In this document: positions 33,154-45,620 of the stretch, one piece after another
Layout: every line of letters starts with the position of its first letter
How positions within the stretch are numbered: position 1 is the stretch's first letter
NCBI GenBank assembly: GCA_032191485.1
Contig: JAVDOI010000041.1
Span: 1,203,501-1,267,500, forward strand
Length of the DNA: 64,000 nt
Direction: 5' to 3'
From: Leptoclinus maculatus
Taxonomy: Eukaryota > Chordata > Actinopteri > Perciformes > Stichaeidae
Notes under the pieces: model-generated
What the model was told of the DNA's origin: nothing
The model's input: the letters and a program-made list of their open reading frames with translations, nothing else
Databases searched by the model: none
Position numbers and translations under genes: made by a program

Positions 33154-35390
33154 TGTTGTTGTGTTTCAAAACCACAAATGTTATTGTTTTACTTTTATTG
33201 TACAAAATCAAGATATAATATTAATGGTAAAATATTACTATTAACGAAGCAGGATCTGAAGATGGTAGTAACCTGTGTCTGATTTTAGTAATCAAAAGCA
33301 CTTAGGAATGATAAATTAACTCACAGAAGAGTTCTGGGTTAAATGCTTCAAAACTATTCAATTTATAATTATACACCAAAAGAGACTTCACAGTATCCAA
33401 GCAAATGTTTGATCCACAAAATCCTTACCAAGTCTGTATAAATAAATTGTGTTCAAAATATAACACAATAAAGAGATCAATATTAATGCTCCAATTTTAC
33501 TTTACTGAGACAATATGATATTTGTATATTTTAGTGTTTGTGATACAAATTATTTGAATGTCAAATTCAGTGACAGTAACCTTAATTATATTCCTTACAG
33601 TCTTAATATATTAATGCTAATATATTTAGGTTAATATCTAAACACCAAAATCAAAAAAATCCAGTTGTTTGACTTATTACAGCAAATGAAGGTTTAAACA
33701 ACAAATCACTTCTACACACTGATTTAAATAGTGTGATCAGGTCTTTACTTGGTCTGTATACGTGTATAAGGGACTGTGTACTAAAGGAACAGATTGTACT
33801 TAATATTAAAGATGCTTCTCAAAGAAATCTGTGGAAATATATATATTCAATGTAAAAACTGAAGTTTAACACTGACACAACTGAAGACAAATGATGCTAC
33901 TTCAAATACTGTTGATTGAAGCCACCTAAATCTCAATAAATGTTTTTTGTAGTAATACAATACACTTGAACTTGTTAATTGAAACTGTAAAGACTTCAGT
34001 GAGATTTCAAAAAGCCTCAATTTATAGCTCGTTAGTATAACTACTACTAAGGAAACAGTATTTAAAGTGTACGAACCAGAATGTATGAACAATTTAAGGC
34101 TGACGCACTACAAAGAATATATTAATTTCAAAGCTTTGTGTAATATGTAAAGATTTAAATTACACCCAGAATACACAATTTAAATATTTACTACCAACAC
34201 AACCAGTAGTCCAATATCAGCTATGATCTGTTCTGACCCTAAACTGTTTGCACTCACCAGCAGAGAATAAGTTAATACTACTACACTATACTATGGTTTA
34301 TGTTCAGAATCAGGAAGAGTTGTCGTGGCAGTGAGATGACAGATGAATGCTTCTGAAGAACGTTGGGTCTGCAGACAGGAAACAGACACTCCAAATAAAT
34401 GCACTTCCTCCTGATAGATGTCTGGATTTTATTTCAGTAGGAACAGGTTAGACAACAAAACACTTCTACACACTGAATTATTCAAACAATGGATGTTTAG
34501 ATGGAAAATAATTTAAATAATAGTGAATACAATGTATGTAGTGGTATTACTTTTACTCGTATGTAGACTAGTCAAGTGAACAGTTTGAGTGTGAAATATC
34601 TGTTACCAAAACAAACCTCTGGGTACAAACCAACAGAGCTCCTCAGCAACAAAGATCAGGAACAACTGGACTTATTCTCTAATGTGGATCTAATGTTTAT
34701 GTATATTAACTAGAATGCAGTTCTTTAATTATGTTAATTGAATCATGCACAAGAATTTATATACTTAGAAATTTACCAGATTTAATTCTAAATTATAATT
34801 TATTTTTACCAAATGTTTGTGATAGAAGTGTAACTTTTTCAATTACAACTAAATGATGTGTATGTCTTTTTCAATTATATGTTCAAACAAATTTTGTTGA
34901 AAAAATCTCAAATAGTATATTTCAAATGTGTTGTTCAATTTGTACAAACAGTAATAGTATTCTATAGATGTATATGATGTAGATAGAAGATTGAAAGAGG
35001 TGAGCGTGAGAGGAGAATCTCTCAGATCATTCAAAAAGATAGATCAGGTACCAGTAACCCGAGGATTGTGAGTGGATCAGAGGATCAGTGGAGAGACAGA
35101 GAGTGGGAGAGATGAGAGACTCTCAGGTTTTCGTTCAACAGACAGGTTGTGATAACCATGTAATTCAGTTCAGAATTCCAGTAATTTGTTCAGAAGGTTC
35201 GGTAGGTTTGGAAAGTTCGGTAACATATAGAGTGGGATAGAAGAGGGATACAAAGAATGAGTTCAAAATCAAAGACAGAGCGGTACATTGACAGGAAAGC
35301 TAGAGGAACCAATGCTTAGACAGAGTGGATACAAGGTATAGGAAAGACAGAGAGCCAATATGATAGAGGAGAGGGGAGACAGCTGGACAG
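33154..35390. other. AT-rich DNA, no gene; probably contains the Helentron 5' end
   Basis: No ORF of note and no recognised repeat. The Helentron promoter and 5' terminus should lie here, but I cannot place them. Confidence 0.4.
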
Positions 35391-35393
35391 CAG

Positions 35394-36363
35394 GACACCT
35401 GTAAGACACAATAAAGACACACATTAGACAGCAGTCTGAATAACAAACTAAGTAACTTCTACTCTAAGCTAACAGATCAGTGAAGTGTCTGCTCACATGA
35501 CCATAATGTAAACACATCATGACAGTAGAACAGGTAATACTGCACAGATTTATGTGAAATATCATGAAATGATATGAAGTATGGCTGGTTTAGAAGTCTC
35601 ACATTTCCACTAACTACAACTTCACTACAGTGTGTTTAAAACCTGCAGTATGAAGTGTTTTAAGTAAAAGTGTTGATTCATATGTGAACTTACTGTCAAG
35701 TCACCACGGAGACACCAACTCTGATCTGCAGTTAGAGACAGGAAGGAGGAGGCCAGAAGAAATGGAGAGAGAAAGAAATGATCTTTACTTTCCTATCAGA
35801 AAACCAGTGTGTCACATCTCATTTCAATCTAGATCAAACTGTTATTCAGGGTGGGTCATTTAGTGTTCAGTACGTAATGAATGGAGTCCTGTCGAGGCTA
35901 CATTTGGATGGGAAGTCATTCTTAATGTAAACCAATGTAATATTAGTTTAGTAATAGCAAAATGATAATTCATGTGTGTGAACTTACACTTCAGAGATGG
36001 CAAGGAGTCACAGTGATGGTCTGCAATCAGAGACAGAAAAGAGGAGGAAGGAGGAGGAGGGGGAGGGTGAGAGAGACTCATCATTACAGCTCATTTTATT
36101 TCCTTGTTAATTATCAAAGTCTCATTCGTGAGACTATAGAATTACCCAGGAACTTATGTTAGTCTTCAATAAATATCGTTAAGTTGCTTTAGAGATAAAT
36201 AAATCACACAAAATAAATTAATCTGGTGTGAATCTAAACAAAATTAAATGGTCTAAGATACTTAACAGTTAAACATCAAGTTATGTGATCTATTGTCAAT
36301 TTGAGTTACAGTATGTCCGTACTTACCAGCCAAAGCGCAGATGTGGATCAATGTTCTCTTTGC
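35394..36363 (-). other. Chain of four microexon-like segments
   Basis: On the minus strand three short segments of 37, 33 and 32 bp (about 36327-36363, 35987-36019, 35694-35725) each have an acceptor (CTCTTAG or TGCAG) and a GTAAGT donor. A fourth open segment starts after TCTTACAG near 35400. Their combined frame is open across all junctions until a stop in the fourth. The translation has Cys/His residues (ADHHCDSLPSLK) but I recognise no family. It might be the 3' end of an immune-type gene; chance cannot be excluded. Confidence 0.3.
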
Positions 36364-36784
36364 CTAAGAGAGGAAACAATATTATTGTCTTCCATGTGTA
36401 TGAGCAATAAAGGGTTAAAACTAGCAGAACTACAGAACACCCACAACACATGACAGCTCCATCTCAGCTCTATGTGAGGGCTCACTGTGGACTAATAATG
36501 GATGATCTAATGTCTCTGTATACTGAATATATAAAGTCATGTTCCTATAGATATTAGTGATTACTACAGAATACTATCAGCATCATATGAACAAAGGTTA
36601 TTTGTACATTAAGGTCTAATTCAAAATCACAAAGCTTGTGTATGATCAAGTGTGCTTGGCATGTGTCTATTGGTCACTTTTGGTTACAGATTTACACATT
36701 GAGACATAAAGTGGCCAGAATGGTAATTGAACAGCTTTAACTGCAGATTAAACTAACATGAACAGTTATATAACACTGTGACTG

Positions 36785-36889
36785 TAACGGGGGGGGGGGG
36801 AAGTCTTCTAAGACCTGAATGACTGTATGAGAGAGAGACACACACAGAGAGAGAGAGACACAGAGAGAGAGAGACACAGAGAGACAGAC

Positions 36890-36968
<79 letters not shown>

Positions 36969-38580
36969 CACACACACACAGAGAGAGAGAGACAGACAGA
37001 CAGACAGAGAATTTTGAAGCCCAAAAGCATTTAAACTGCACTGCTGAAACCCCTTCTAGTTGAAATGTCTAACTATGGTGTCTGTAGCTGAAAGTATGAG
37101 GAAGAAGAAGGCTTTGAAAGTTGAAGTTTAATTAACAGGATTTGAAGATTTTCTCCATAGACATCCCATTAAAAAAAATTGCAAAAAGCTTAATAATTCA
37201 AAAAGTTGAAAGATTACAAATATGAAAAGTCATATCACCTCTCTCCTGAAAGCTGAACATTTTGATATTTCAACGGTTTCTGTAGCTTAAAAAAATGTCA
37301 GTAGTAGTGATATTTGTAATAGTAGTAGAAGTTGTAGTTGTAGTAGAAGTATTATTAGTAGTAGAAGTATTAGTAATTAGAAGAAGTAGTAGTAGTAGTA
37401 TCAGTAGTCATAGTAATAGCTGTAGTAGTGGTCGTAGTATTTAATATAACAGTAGTAGAAGAAGTAGTAGTAATAGTAATGGCAGGATTTGAAGTAGCAG
37501 TAGTAGTAGTACTAGTAGTAGTAGTAGTAATACTAGAAATAATAGCAGCAGTAGTAATAGTTGTCGCAGTATTAGTAAGAGCATTCATTATTTCAACAAA
37601 AAAGCCTAATTTTGAGCTTAATGTTTAAATACAGTTTATCCATGAGGCTTTTATTTTGAAAGGGTGGGGCTGGGTGGGGGAGAGAGGAGACATAATCAGA
37701 ATGTATGAAACACACAAACAGAGGTTATTAAATGACAGTCTTCATCACAAGCATTCCAGTTAGATTTCACTGTGTGGGGCTTTTATTTTGAAAGGGTGGG
37801 ACTGGGTGGGGGGGAGGGGAGACATAATCAAAATGTTTGACACACATAAACAGAGGTTATTAAATGGCAGGCTTCATCACAAGCATTTCAGTTAGAATTC
37901 ATTCTGTGGGGCTTTTATTTTAAAATGATGTGTGTGTGGTGGTGGAGGGGAAAAAGTCCTCCAAGACCTGAATAACTGTATGAGAGAGAGACACACAGAG
38001 AGAGAGAGACACACACAGAGAGAGAGACAGACAGAGAGAGAATGTTGAAGCCCGAAAGCATTTAAACTGCACTGCTGAAAACCCATCTAGTTGAAATGTC
38101 TAACTATGGTGTCTGTAGCTGAAAGTATGAGGAAGAAGAAGGCTTTGAAAGTTGAAGAAGTTTATTCATGAGGCTTTTATTTTGAAAGGGTGGGGCCGGG
38201 TGGGGGAGAGAGGAGACAGAATCAGAATGTATGAAACACAAAGAGGTTATTAAATGACAGTCTTCATCACAAGCATTTCAGTTAGAATTCATTCTGTGGG
38301 GCTTTTATTTTAAAATGGTGTGTGTGTATGTGTGGTGGGGGGGCGGGGGGAGGGGATAAAAAGTCCTCTAAGACCTGAATGACTGTATGAGAGAGAGACA
38401 CACACACAGAGAGAGACAGACACACACAGAGAGAGAGAGAGACAGACAGAGAGAGAATGTTGAAGCACGATAGCATTTAAACTGCACTGCTGAAAACCCT
38501 TCTAGTTGAAATGTCTAACTATGATGTCTGTAGCTGAAAGTATGAGGAAGAAGAAGGCTTTGAAAGTACGGACGCGGCTC
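36785..38580 (+). repeat. Modular repeat block related to the terminal macrosatellite
   Basis: Three partial units (about 36785, 37915, 38330) carry the module poly-G, then TCCTCTAAGACCTGAATGAC, a GA/GACA tract, then CATTTAAACTGCACTGCTGA and GTTGAAATGTCTAACTATG. A GCTTTTATTTTGAAAGGGTG module recurs four times between. All these modules also occur within the units at 52.45-64 kb. Confidence 0.85.
37300..37590 (+). repeat. (GTA)n-rich trinucleotide tract
   Basis: About 290 bp of imperfect GTA/GAA/ATA triplets, the same module as in the terminal satellite units (for example 53840-54270 and 61380-61520). Confidence 0.85.
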
Positions 38581-39440
38581 AAGGCCTTAACAAAAGCCTA
38601 AAGTTAAAGGTGACTTACATAAAAAGTTACAATTTAAAAGTGTGTGTGTGTGAAGGCATGTGTAGTGACGCATGGCCAAGGTGACCTGGCAGACATTAAT
38701 GCGACGGCAGGCCTCAAGGCCTGTGAGAAGGGTTAGGAAGGTTCAGGTCCGAGACTGTTACATATTACCTAGACAGTACCTGTCCTTACTTAACCACGAG
38801 GTCCCCTGGAAAGTCCCTGCACATGAGTGTGTGTGTGTGTGTGAGTGTGTGTGTCAGTCTATGTCGTAACTGCACATCCGTGCAGCAGGCGCCGTCTTAC
38901 AAGAGACACAGAGCCCTATGCCTCTTTCAGTTACTTTTTTGTTTTACTGTATTTTTCATTCATTGTTTTGCTGAGCAGCAATATGGTGCCGTTAACACCT
39001 AATAACCAGGGCCTTCCGTGCAGAAGGAATCCACAATTTCGCAAATACTCCAGCTCATCTAACAGTTAGCACAACATGATGAACCCAGTAGCACTAATCC
39101 GTCTCTGAGCTTCTGTGCACCGTTTTGTAATGCAGCTCCAAAGTGCTCTACTGTGGTAAGACCACGCTCACATTGTAGACAAGACAGACGCTGTTTGAAT
39201 CTCAGTGAACATGAAAAGAATTCTCCTCCAGTCTGACTAAATATGTTAACTTTATGATCTTTTGATGTTTGTGTTTTGAGCTAACTTAGCCAGCTGGTTA
39301 TTGATTATTATTATTAATATAATTATTATTGACTTATTGTATTATTTAATGAATCTCTGAATTGTTGTTTCATGACATCTTGTTATTTAGTGTCTGGTGT
39401 CTTCTCTCTCTCTCTCTTTCATCTTCTATCATCTCTCCAG
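38581..39440. other. No gene recognised
   Basis: This stretch holds a short GT run near 38827 and no supported ORF. It directly precedes the first SRCR exon; the 79 bp before that exon read open (LLFSVWCLLSLSLSSS) only because of the pyrimidine tract. Confidence 0.4.
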
Positions 39441-39764
39441 ACTCTGTCAGGCTGGTGAATGGGACTAGTCTGTGCTCAGGCAGACTGGAGGTGAAGTCTA
39501 ACCAGTCTAACCAGTCTAACCAGTGGTGGTCCTCAGTGTGTGAAGATGACTTTGACCAGCAGGATGCAGAGGTGGTCTGTAGGGAGCTTGGCTGTGGGGC
39601 TCCTTCAGTCCTCCAGGGGGCGCTCTATGGAGAAGTGGAGGCTCCAATGTGGACCAAAGAGTTCCAGTGTGGAGGCCATGAGTCTGCTCTCCTGGACTGT
39701 AGAAGCTCAGGCTCAGATAGAAACACCTGCTCACCTGGCAAAGCTGTTGGACTCACCTGCTCAG
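39441..39764 (+). pseudogene. SRCR domain exon 1 (SRCR/Ig receptor relic)
   Basis: A 324-bp exon with acceptor ATCTCTCCAG and donor GTAGAA encodes one complete group-B SRCR domain with eight cysteines (SVCEDDF, VVCRELGCG, FQCGG, LDCRS, NTCSP, LTCSG). A 9-bp unit (TCTAACCAG) repeated three times gives NQSNQSNQ, adding tandem N-glycosylation sequons. It resembles the ligand-binding domains of fish M130/CD163-like scavenger receptors. Confidence 0.85.
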
Positions 39765-39856
39765 GTAGAAGAGGAGCTGCAGCTTTGATCTGGTTAATTT
39801 CTGTTCTACTGAAACTCACTTTGTTCTTTACTGATGACTCTCTTGTTTCTGTTCAG

Positions 39857-40141
39857 AACCTGTCAGGTTGGTGGGAGGAGACAGTCACTGTGCAGGAACA
39901 CTGGAGGTGAAACATCAAGGAGACTGGAGACCAGTAGATGACTCTGACTCGATCCTGAAGAAAGCAGCTGTTGTCTGTAGAGATCTGGACTGTGGCTCTG
40001 CTGTTTCTATCAGACGGAGAGAGGAGTCCTCATGGAGATTTGTGTGGAGGATCAACTCTAACTGTAATCACTCTGGATCTCCTCTGAGAGAGTGTTTAAC
40101 ATCAGGTTACTCTTCCTCCATCCTGAATGTCATCTGCTCAG
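39857..40141 (+). pseudogene. SRCR domain exon 2
   Basis: A 285-bp phase-1 exon starting EPVRLVGGDSHCAGTLEVKH and ending LNVICSG, with six cysteines, encodes a second, more diverged SRCR domain. The donor is GTAAGC. It is in frame with exon 1. Confidence 0.85.
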
Positions 40142-40229
40142 GTAAGCCCATCAGTGACATCATCTATGACATCATCTCTGACAGCAATGTTTCCAGTATG
40201 TTCCTTCCTCCCTCAGAGTGACAGTTGTG

Positions 40230-40680
40230 GTGGTAAATATTCCTCTACCCTCTTTGCGTGAGTCTTTTAAAGCTGAAATAAATAATACTGAAAACCAGGT
40301 TGTCTTTTAAGTATTAATTCTCTGCGCAGAGAAGGTTCAATCATCACAACAGAATGCGTACAGTCTCAGTGAGGAAGAACCAAGAACAAAGTGAACAAGC
40401 TTTCTTTATACAGAATGAGCAAAGGTGGGCCGATGGCCAATGTTACAGACATTTGGTCTCAGACTGATAGAAACAATGAACAACAAACGGCCAGCAACCC
40501 AAACAAGCGGCCCAAAGGCCTTGGTGGTGGAACATTCTCATACAACACAGTTAGTTATCTTTGTGAACAGGCAAGGGAGAATTCTTCTTCTGCACAACAG
40601 AGACACAGTGAAGTTCAACAAAGTTCAGAGTAAAACTACTTATGCATGAATACAATATACTGAGTAGAAATATATACTAC
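40230..40680. other. Unclassified intronic insert, LTR-like composition
   Basis: An intron stretch with CTCTGCGCAGAG, a glutamine-rich open frame and an AT-rich end recalls ERV solo LTRs, but no terminal repeats were identified. Confidence 0.25.
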
Positions 40681-40938
40681 GTTAAAGATTACCATTACAC
40701 AGTCAGTGGGTTTCCATTGGACTGAACTGTAAAGTTATTCAGGACAACGACATCCTGAAGTGTAGAGAGGTGGGCTTGTTTCTGGAAGCTTCAAACCCTC
40801 CATAGACTGCTGAGCTCCACCTGAGAGGACACACCTGTCTGTCCGTCTGTCAGACCTGTGACATCACGTCCTTATTCAGGGTCCATCTTGTTCAACGGAG
40901 GGTAAACGTGAACTTTTATCATCTCTCTGTGTTTACAG

Positions 40939-41266
40939 ACCTGCTGCTTCAGCCAATCATCATTGTGTCCTCCTCAATGTACGGGGTCTCTGAGGCCCAG
41001 CAGCAGGGGGCTCGGGTGCTCAGGCGCTCCACCTTCACCTTCTGCTGCTCCATCCAGCCACAGTACCCAGGAGGCTCCTTCCAGCTCACCTTCACCTCCT
41101 CCAACTCAGCACACAACTACACCCAGCCAGCTGTCAATCACTCTGCCGACTTCCTGTTTCCTGCTGCAGAGCCCGCCCACCAAGGAAGCTACAGCTGTGT
41201 TTATCACCTCTGTTTTTAATCATACCTTCTCCTCTGAGAGCCGTCTGCTCTCCATCACTGTCTTAG
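40939..41266 (+). pseudogene. Ig-like domain exon, frameshifted
   Basis: After GTTTACAG the exon encodes an Ig-like domain (DLLLQPIIIVSS, FCCSIQPQYPGGSFQLTF, EPAHQGSYSCVYH). The frame then hits a stop, while the expected continuation NHTFSSESRLLSITV lies in another frame. The loss of about two bases near 41205-41215 breaks it. The donor GTAAGC is intact. Confidence 0.85.
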
Positions 41267-41471
41267 GTAAGCTGACTGTTTACATGCAGGTTTGAAGATG
41301 ATTGGTCCAAACTGACTGAAGATGATCAGCTGACCACAGAGTCCATGCATGTTGTTGTTTCTGGAATCACACGGTGACTCCTGTCGTTGTGTTACACATG
41401 TCATATAGTAACCAAACCTAAACAAAGTCTATGAATGGCAACAGCTAACAATCTACTGTAGGACAGAGCAG

Positions 41472-41683
41472 GTTTGGTTACCAGGATAACTCTGGTTCTC
41501 TGAGAACTGAAGCAGCTTCTGACGTGACCAATCACAAAGCTCCACTGCCACCACATCAGTCATAACACCCCTTAGCCCCCAACTCACCATATTCAAGTGT
41601 AGTTCCTCCGCCTATCAGAAGCAAGAAGGGCGGTGTGCTCCGATGCCTCACTCAGAGAACCAGGGTTATCCTGGAAACCAAAC
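41472..41683. mobile_element. MITE-like element with 33-bp terminal inverted repeats
   Basis: The arms 41472-41504 (GTTTGGTTACCAGGATAAC...) and 41651-41683 are reverse complements with two mismatches, enclosing about 146 bp without coding capacity. It lies in an intron of the SRCR/Ig relic. The family was not identified. Confidence 0.75.
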
Positions 41684-42404
41684 GTTGAGACAGTCGTTAA
41701 CGACAGCAATTACACTTTCAATTGACTCTTCACTAAGTCCCGCCCCTCTAACATAACTGGCCAATCACAGCGTAGCATGGTCCAGCTCTGACCAGCAGCT
41801 CTGGTGATGAAAACAGGACGTAGGTGATGACATCATTGTAACATGAAACCAAGACTAACCAGATTCTCTCTAGTGACCACCAGGGGGCGACTCCTCTGGT
41901 TGTATAGAAGTCTATGAGAAAATGACTCTACTTCTCTCTTGATTTATTACCTCAGTAAACATTGTAAACATGAGTTTATGGTCTCAATCTCTAGTTTCAA
42001 GTCTTCTTCAATACAGCATGATGTTCATTTAGTAAATGATGGTCCATTTAGAGTCAAACAGACCATAAAGCAGGGGATGCTTTAGGGCGGGGCTACACAG
42101 TGATTGACAGGTCTCTACCAGAGACGTATACTGCGTCTCTACGTCACTCCTCCTCAGTCCAGATATGGTCACTTCCTGTTCACTGGTTGCAAAAAACCAA
42201 GATGGCGACGGCCACAGTCCACAAACCATTGAGTGACGTCACGACGACTACGTCCACTTCTTCTATAACGTCTGTGGTTCAAACAGTGAACATGAAGTAA
42301 ACATGAAGAGTAATACGTGTCAGTGATTGTAGATTTCAGGGTCAATGGGAGCTGTTGGACTCATGATGTCGTGTGATGTGATGACTGTCCATGTGTTTGT
42401 TCAG

Positions 42405-42487
42405 ATCCAACACCTCTGATCATCAAAGCGATCGTCCTGCCGCTGTTTCTGCTGGTGGTGAACATTGCCCTTTACTCCTACTGTAAG
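42405..42487 (+). pseudogene. Transmembrane exon of the SRCR/Ig receptor relic
   Basis: An 83-bp exon after TTGTTCAG encodes DPTPLIIKAIVLPLFLLVV and NIALYSYCK, a single transmembrane helix with a short cytoplasmic start. The donor is GTACTG. The phase matches the preceding Ig exon. Confidence 0.8.
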
Positions 42488-42922
42488 GTACTGACACACG
42501 TCTGTTGTTTAGACCAGCCACTGAAATGAAGCTCTCGCTCTGTGTTCAGTGAACTGAAGACAGGTGTGGTGGCCCGTTCTTTGTTCTTCTTCCTATATAC
42601 TGGGCCACGTTACGGGGCTCCGTTTCTGACTCACACATCAAACAGTCCAAATGACAACTCTTGCAGACGCTGATTCCTTTGCCGTCACTTGATTGATTTA
42701 TTTTCACTTTCGACAAATTTAACAGCAAAACATGAGTTTAACGTGAGGTGAAAGACTGTCCCGATGCCCCGTTCTACACAAAGGAAAAACCAACTCGAGA
42801 CTCAGTCCCACCTCTTCCTCTGATACCAGCTGATCCTGGAAAAAAGCAAAATTAGAAATGATGATTTGTAATCAAAACTAAAACTATGGCTCTAACAGGA
42901 CTGTGCTGTCATGTCTCTGCAG

Positions 42923-43110
42923 GCCAACAGGGGGCAGATGCCGTGCAGACAGAAGGAACACTGAGCTGGATCATTATATCCTGGTTGTTCCTGAAGAAGA
43001 AGAAGAAGAAGAAGAAGAAGAAGGAGCTCAGGGAGCAGAGTAGCTCCTCCAAGGAGCTCATCTCACATCCAGATGATTTCTACCACACAACCACCACCAG
43101 CTCCCTTTGA
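42923..43110 (+). pseudogene. Cytoplasmic-tail exon of the SRCR/Ig relic, frameshifted
   Basis: After CTCTGCAG the expected frame reads ANRGQMPCRQKEH-stop, whereas the related tail NTELDHYILVVPEEEEE continues one base out of frame, so a 1-bp insertion is inferred near 42955. A (GAA)n tract at 42997-43025 encodes the acidic run. With the Ig-exon break this gives two frameshifts, which supports a pseudogene. Confidence 0.75.
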
Positions 43111-43589
43111 TATGCATGTTCCCTTAAACCAGAAGGCTGAATATGATATCACATTATTATAGCCCGTCTTTCTTCCTCTCAACAATGTGTTGGTCTCTCC
43201 ACACGTTCTGACTTCCTGTCTGTGGCTCTCAGCTCCAAGCCCATTGGTTCCTGCTGAAGACGTGACTCTTTAAAAACACCTCACAGATATAAAGTTTCAT
43301 TTAAAAGTAGATTTGAGAGCAGGTTTACCAGAGTCCAAGCAGAAACCAAAGACTATGAGGAACAATGTTAATGTGAGATATTAGAATAAACATGAAACAT
43401 TGACTTCTATCTTCTACATTCTGTAGAACGATACTCAATGTTGACAATCTGTTGCTGTTTGTCCTTTAAAAATATAATGAACTTCATGACTTCACTTATT
43501 GTAGTGAGCAAGATTTTGGCAGCAGGACAACATTTAGCTAAAAGATAATCATAATAATACAAATATGAACAACGTCCCGCTGTGATCAG

Positions 43590-44345
43590 CCCCTAAAACC
43601 TCATTTATTTGTCATTCAGAAATGTTACTATTTTGCTCATTGTTGTTCTTCATGATTTTACTTCATTTTGTAATTAAGGCTTTTCTTATTTCGTAAGAAT
43701 GTTGTTATTAAGGATTTTGCTTATTTGTTATAATTAAGGATTTTGCTTGCATCATAAGACGATTTTGCTTGTTTTTTTATAATTAGAGGGTTTTACTTAA
43801 AACATATGCATTGTAGTTAATTTAGTAATTTAGGATATTACTTATTTCATAAGAATTTTGCTTATTTTGTACTTCATGAATGTAAATAATGTTGCAATCA
43901 AGGAATTTACAATTTTTGTTATAGTTAAGGATTTTGCTTATTTCATAAGAACATTGCCATTATGGATTTAGCTTGTTTTTTATAATTAAGATTTTTGCTT
44001 ATTTCACAATAATTTAGCTAATTTTTGTTCTTCGTAAATTGAGTTAATTTTGTAATTAAGGAATTAAAAAAAAATAATAAAGGATTTTGCTTAAATCATG
44101 AGCGTTTCGCTTGATTTTGTAATTAACAAAATTACCTTTTTCATTCAAATGTAACTTATTTTATACTTCATGAATTTACAATATTATGTAATTAAGGATT
44201 TTGCTTATTAATAATATTGTAATTATGTTTTTTTCTTATTTCATAAGTTTATTTAATTTTCTAAATAAGGATTTTGCATATTTCATAAGAACTTTGCTTA
44301 TTTTTGTATTTAAGTATTTAGATTACTTTTGTGCTAAAAGGATTT
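43590..44345. repeat. AT-rich degenerate minisatellite (AAGGATTTTGCTTATTT units)
   Basis: About 750 bp is built of drifting copies of GGATTTTGCTTATTTCATAA, interleaved with TTTGTAATTAA and a -CATTGTAA- spacer. Unit length varies (about 35-60 bp). No coding potential. Confidence 0.75.
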
Positions 44346-44462
44346 TGATACAAAATATCCTCCAAATCAAACAATGTGAATAAAATATGAACACATACGT
44401 AAAACTAAACACACATACTTGTACTGCACAGATACATGTAGTACTAGTACTACTTTAACAAA

Positions 44463-45620
44463 GTACTTTAACCTTCTAGTAACGAGCCCTATTTTTAGGC
44501 TTCTGCTCGAAAATACTATACCCATACTCAAAGGGGCCTTACTCTCTAACTACAAGGTCTATTTGAATAATAGACCTTGATTATTAAATCACAATTATTG
44601 ATAATACTATATTAAATGAGGCTATTGAAAGCCTATTGAAACCATCCAGCATCATAGCAAATGATGGCAGTAGTCATACAAAAAAAGAATTGGAGTGAAT
44701 AGAGTGAAGTAGGCCAGAGCAAGAGACATAAACGTACGAGAGGTCACGAAAGGTCGTCATTTGAGAAACAGCCTCTCCAGCTGTTCCATTGTACTTTTAT
44801 AACTTAAATAACGATATATTTAACTTCCTTTATCCTTGTACATGCACAATCTATCACATACAGCAGTTTGGCATCATTTTTGAGAGCTAGAATCTTCTCC
44901 AAAGCCTCTTGGGGCCGCCGACTCACGGCAGCATGCGCTATAGCGTGTGTTTGAGTGCACATTTCTTAGCCTGTGGTTGGTCAATTCAATACTACGACAC
45001 ATCTATACACGTGTTAGGATCTAGCCAATGCAGTGGAGGCAACAGGCAATCAGTTTTGATTGACAGGATCGTTTTCCGGAAAATCCCGATTTACGCAGGC
45101 GGACCCTGCGTAAAAGCCCGATTCTCAAAATGTTGAAACGTGGTCCTCCGGGTTTATTTGACCCCCCTTCGTTCAGGAAATACTTTTATCAGACAGTAAA
45201 ACCACAGAAGAAGTCGAATTCACCGGTAAAAATAGATTATGAGGACTATTTCGTCAAGATTTATCTCATGGTGAGTGCAAATTCAGAATTCTTCAGCGGG
45301 GTGAATGGCTTGTTTATGCTCACTGTTTTGCGGGTAACGTTTGAACCGTTTTACGGAGAGTATATCCGAAGTGTTCGGTAGAATCCGGGTGGAATGCTAA
45401 TGCTGTTAAGTAGCAAGAGGAGCTATCGGAGCTAATAGATCGCCGGTCGGAGGACTTTTTCGAGTGCGTATCTTGTGAAATGAAAGCGAAAAAATGACGA
45501 TATTTTGGTAGCTGTTCTGAAAGGTTCTGTTAGATCGTGTTTAATTGTGTTTTCCGTGTGTAAAATGTTATACATGGCTCTGTTCATCAGAAGCTCTTCG
45601 TTAAGCTGGTATACGACATG
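44463..45620 (+). mobile_element. Possible piggyBac-like relic with a candidate exon
   Basis: TTAACCTTCTAGTAACGAGC near 44468 and the block containing ACTATACCCATACTCAAAGG recall ends of fish piggyBac elements as I remember them. A GC-richer part follows, with a hairpin (TTTACGCAGG...CCCTGCGTAAA, about 45091-45115) and an exon-like ORF. No matching right terminus was found, so the family call is tentative. Confidence 0.3.
45130..45270 (+). CDS. Candidate first exon, 47 codons, unknown
   Basis: ATG at 45130 opens a frame starting MLKRGPPGLFDPPSFRKYFY that runs to a good donor ATG|GTGAGT at 45271. It is basic and Pro/Tyr-rich. It does not match ZZEF1, whose exons follow, and may belong to a transposon. 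Confidence 0.3.

Noticed and set aside
36737..37063. Leu/Ser/Cys/Val-rich and Arg/Glu/Thr-rich ORFs
   Set aside because: Products of the GA/GACA microsatellite in the repeat module.
39362..39440. Signal peptide-like start (LLFSVWCLLSLSLSSS) before the SRCR exon
   Set aside because: It is the pyrimidine tract of the intron read in frame, followed by a good AG acceptor; hydrophobicity is incidental.
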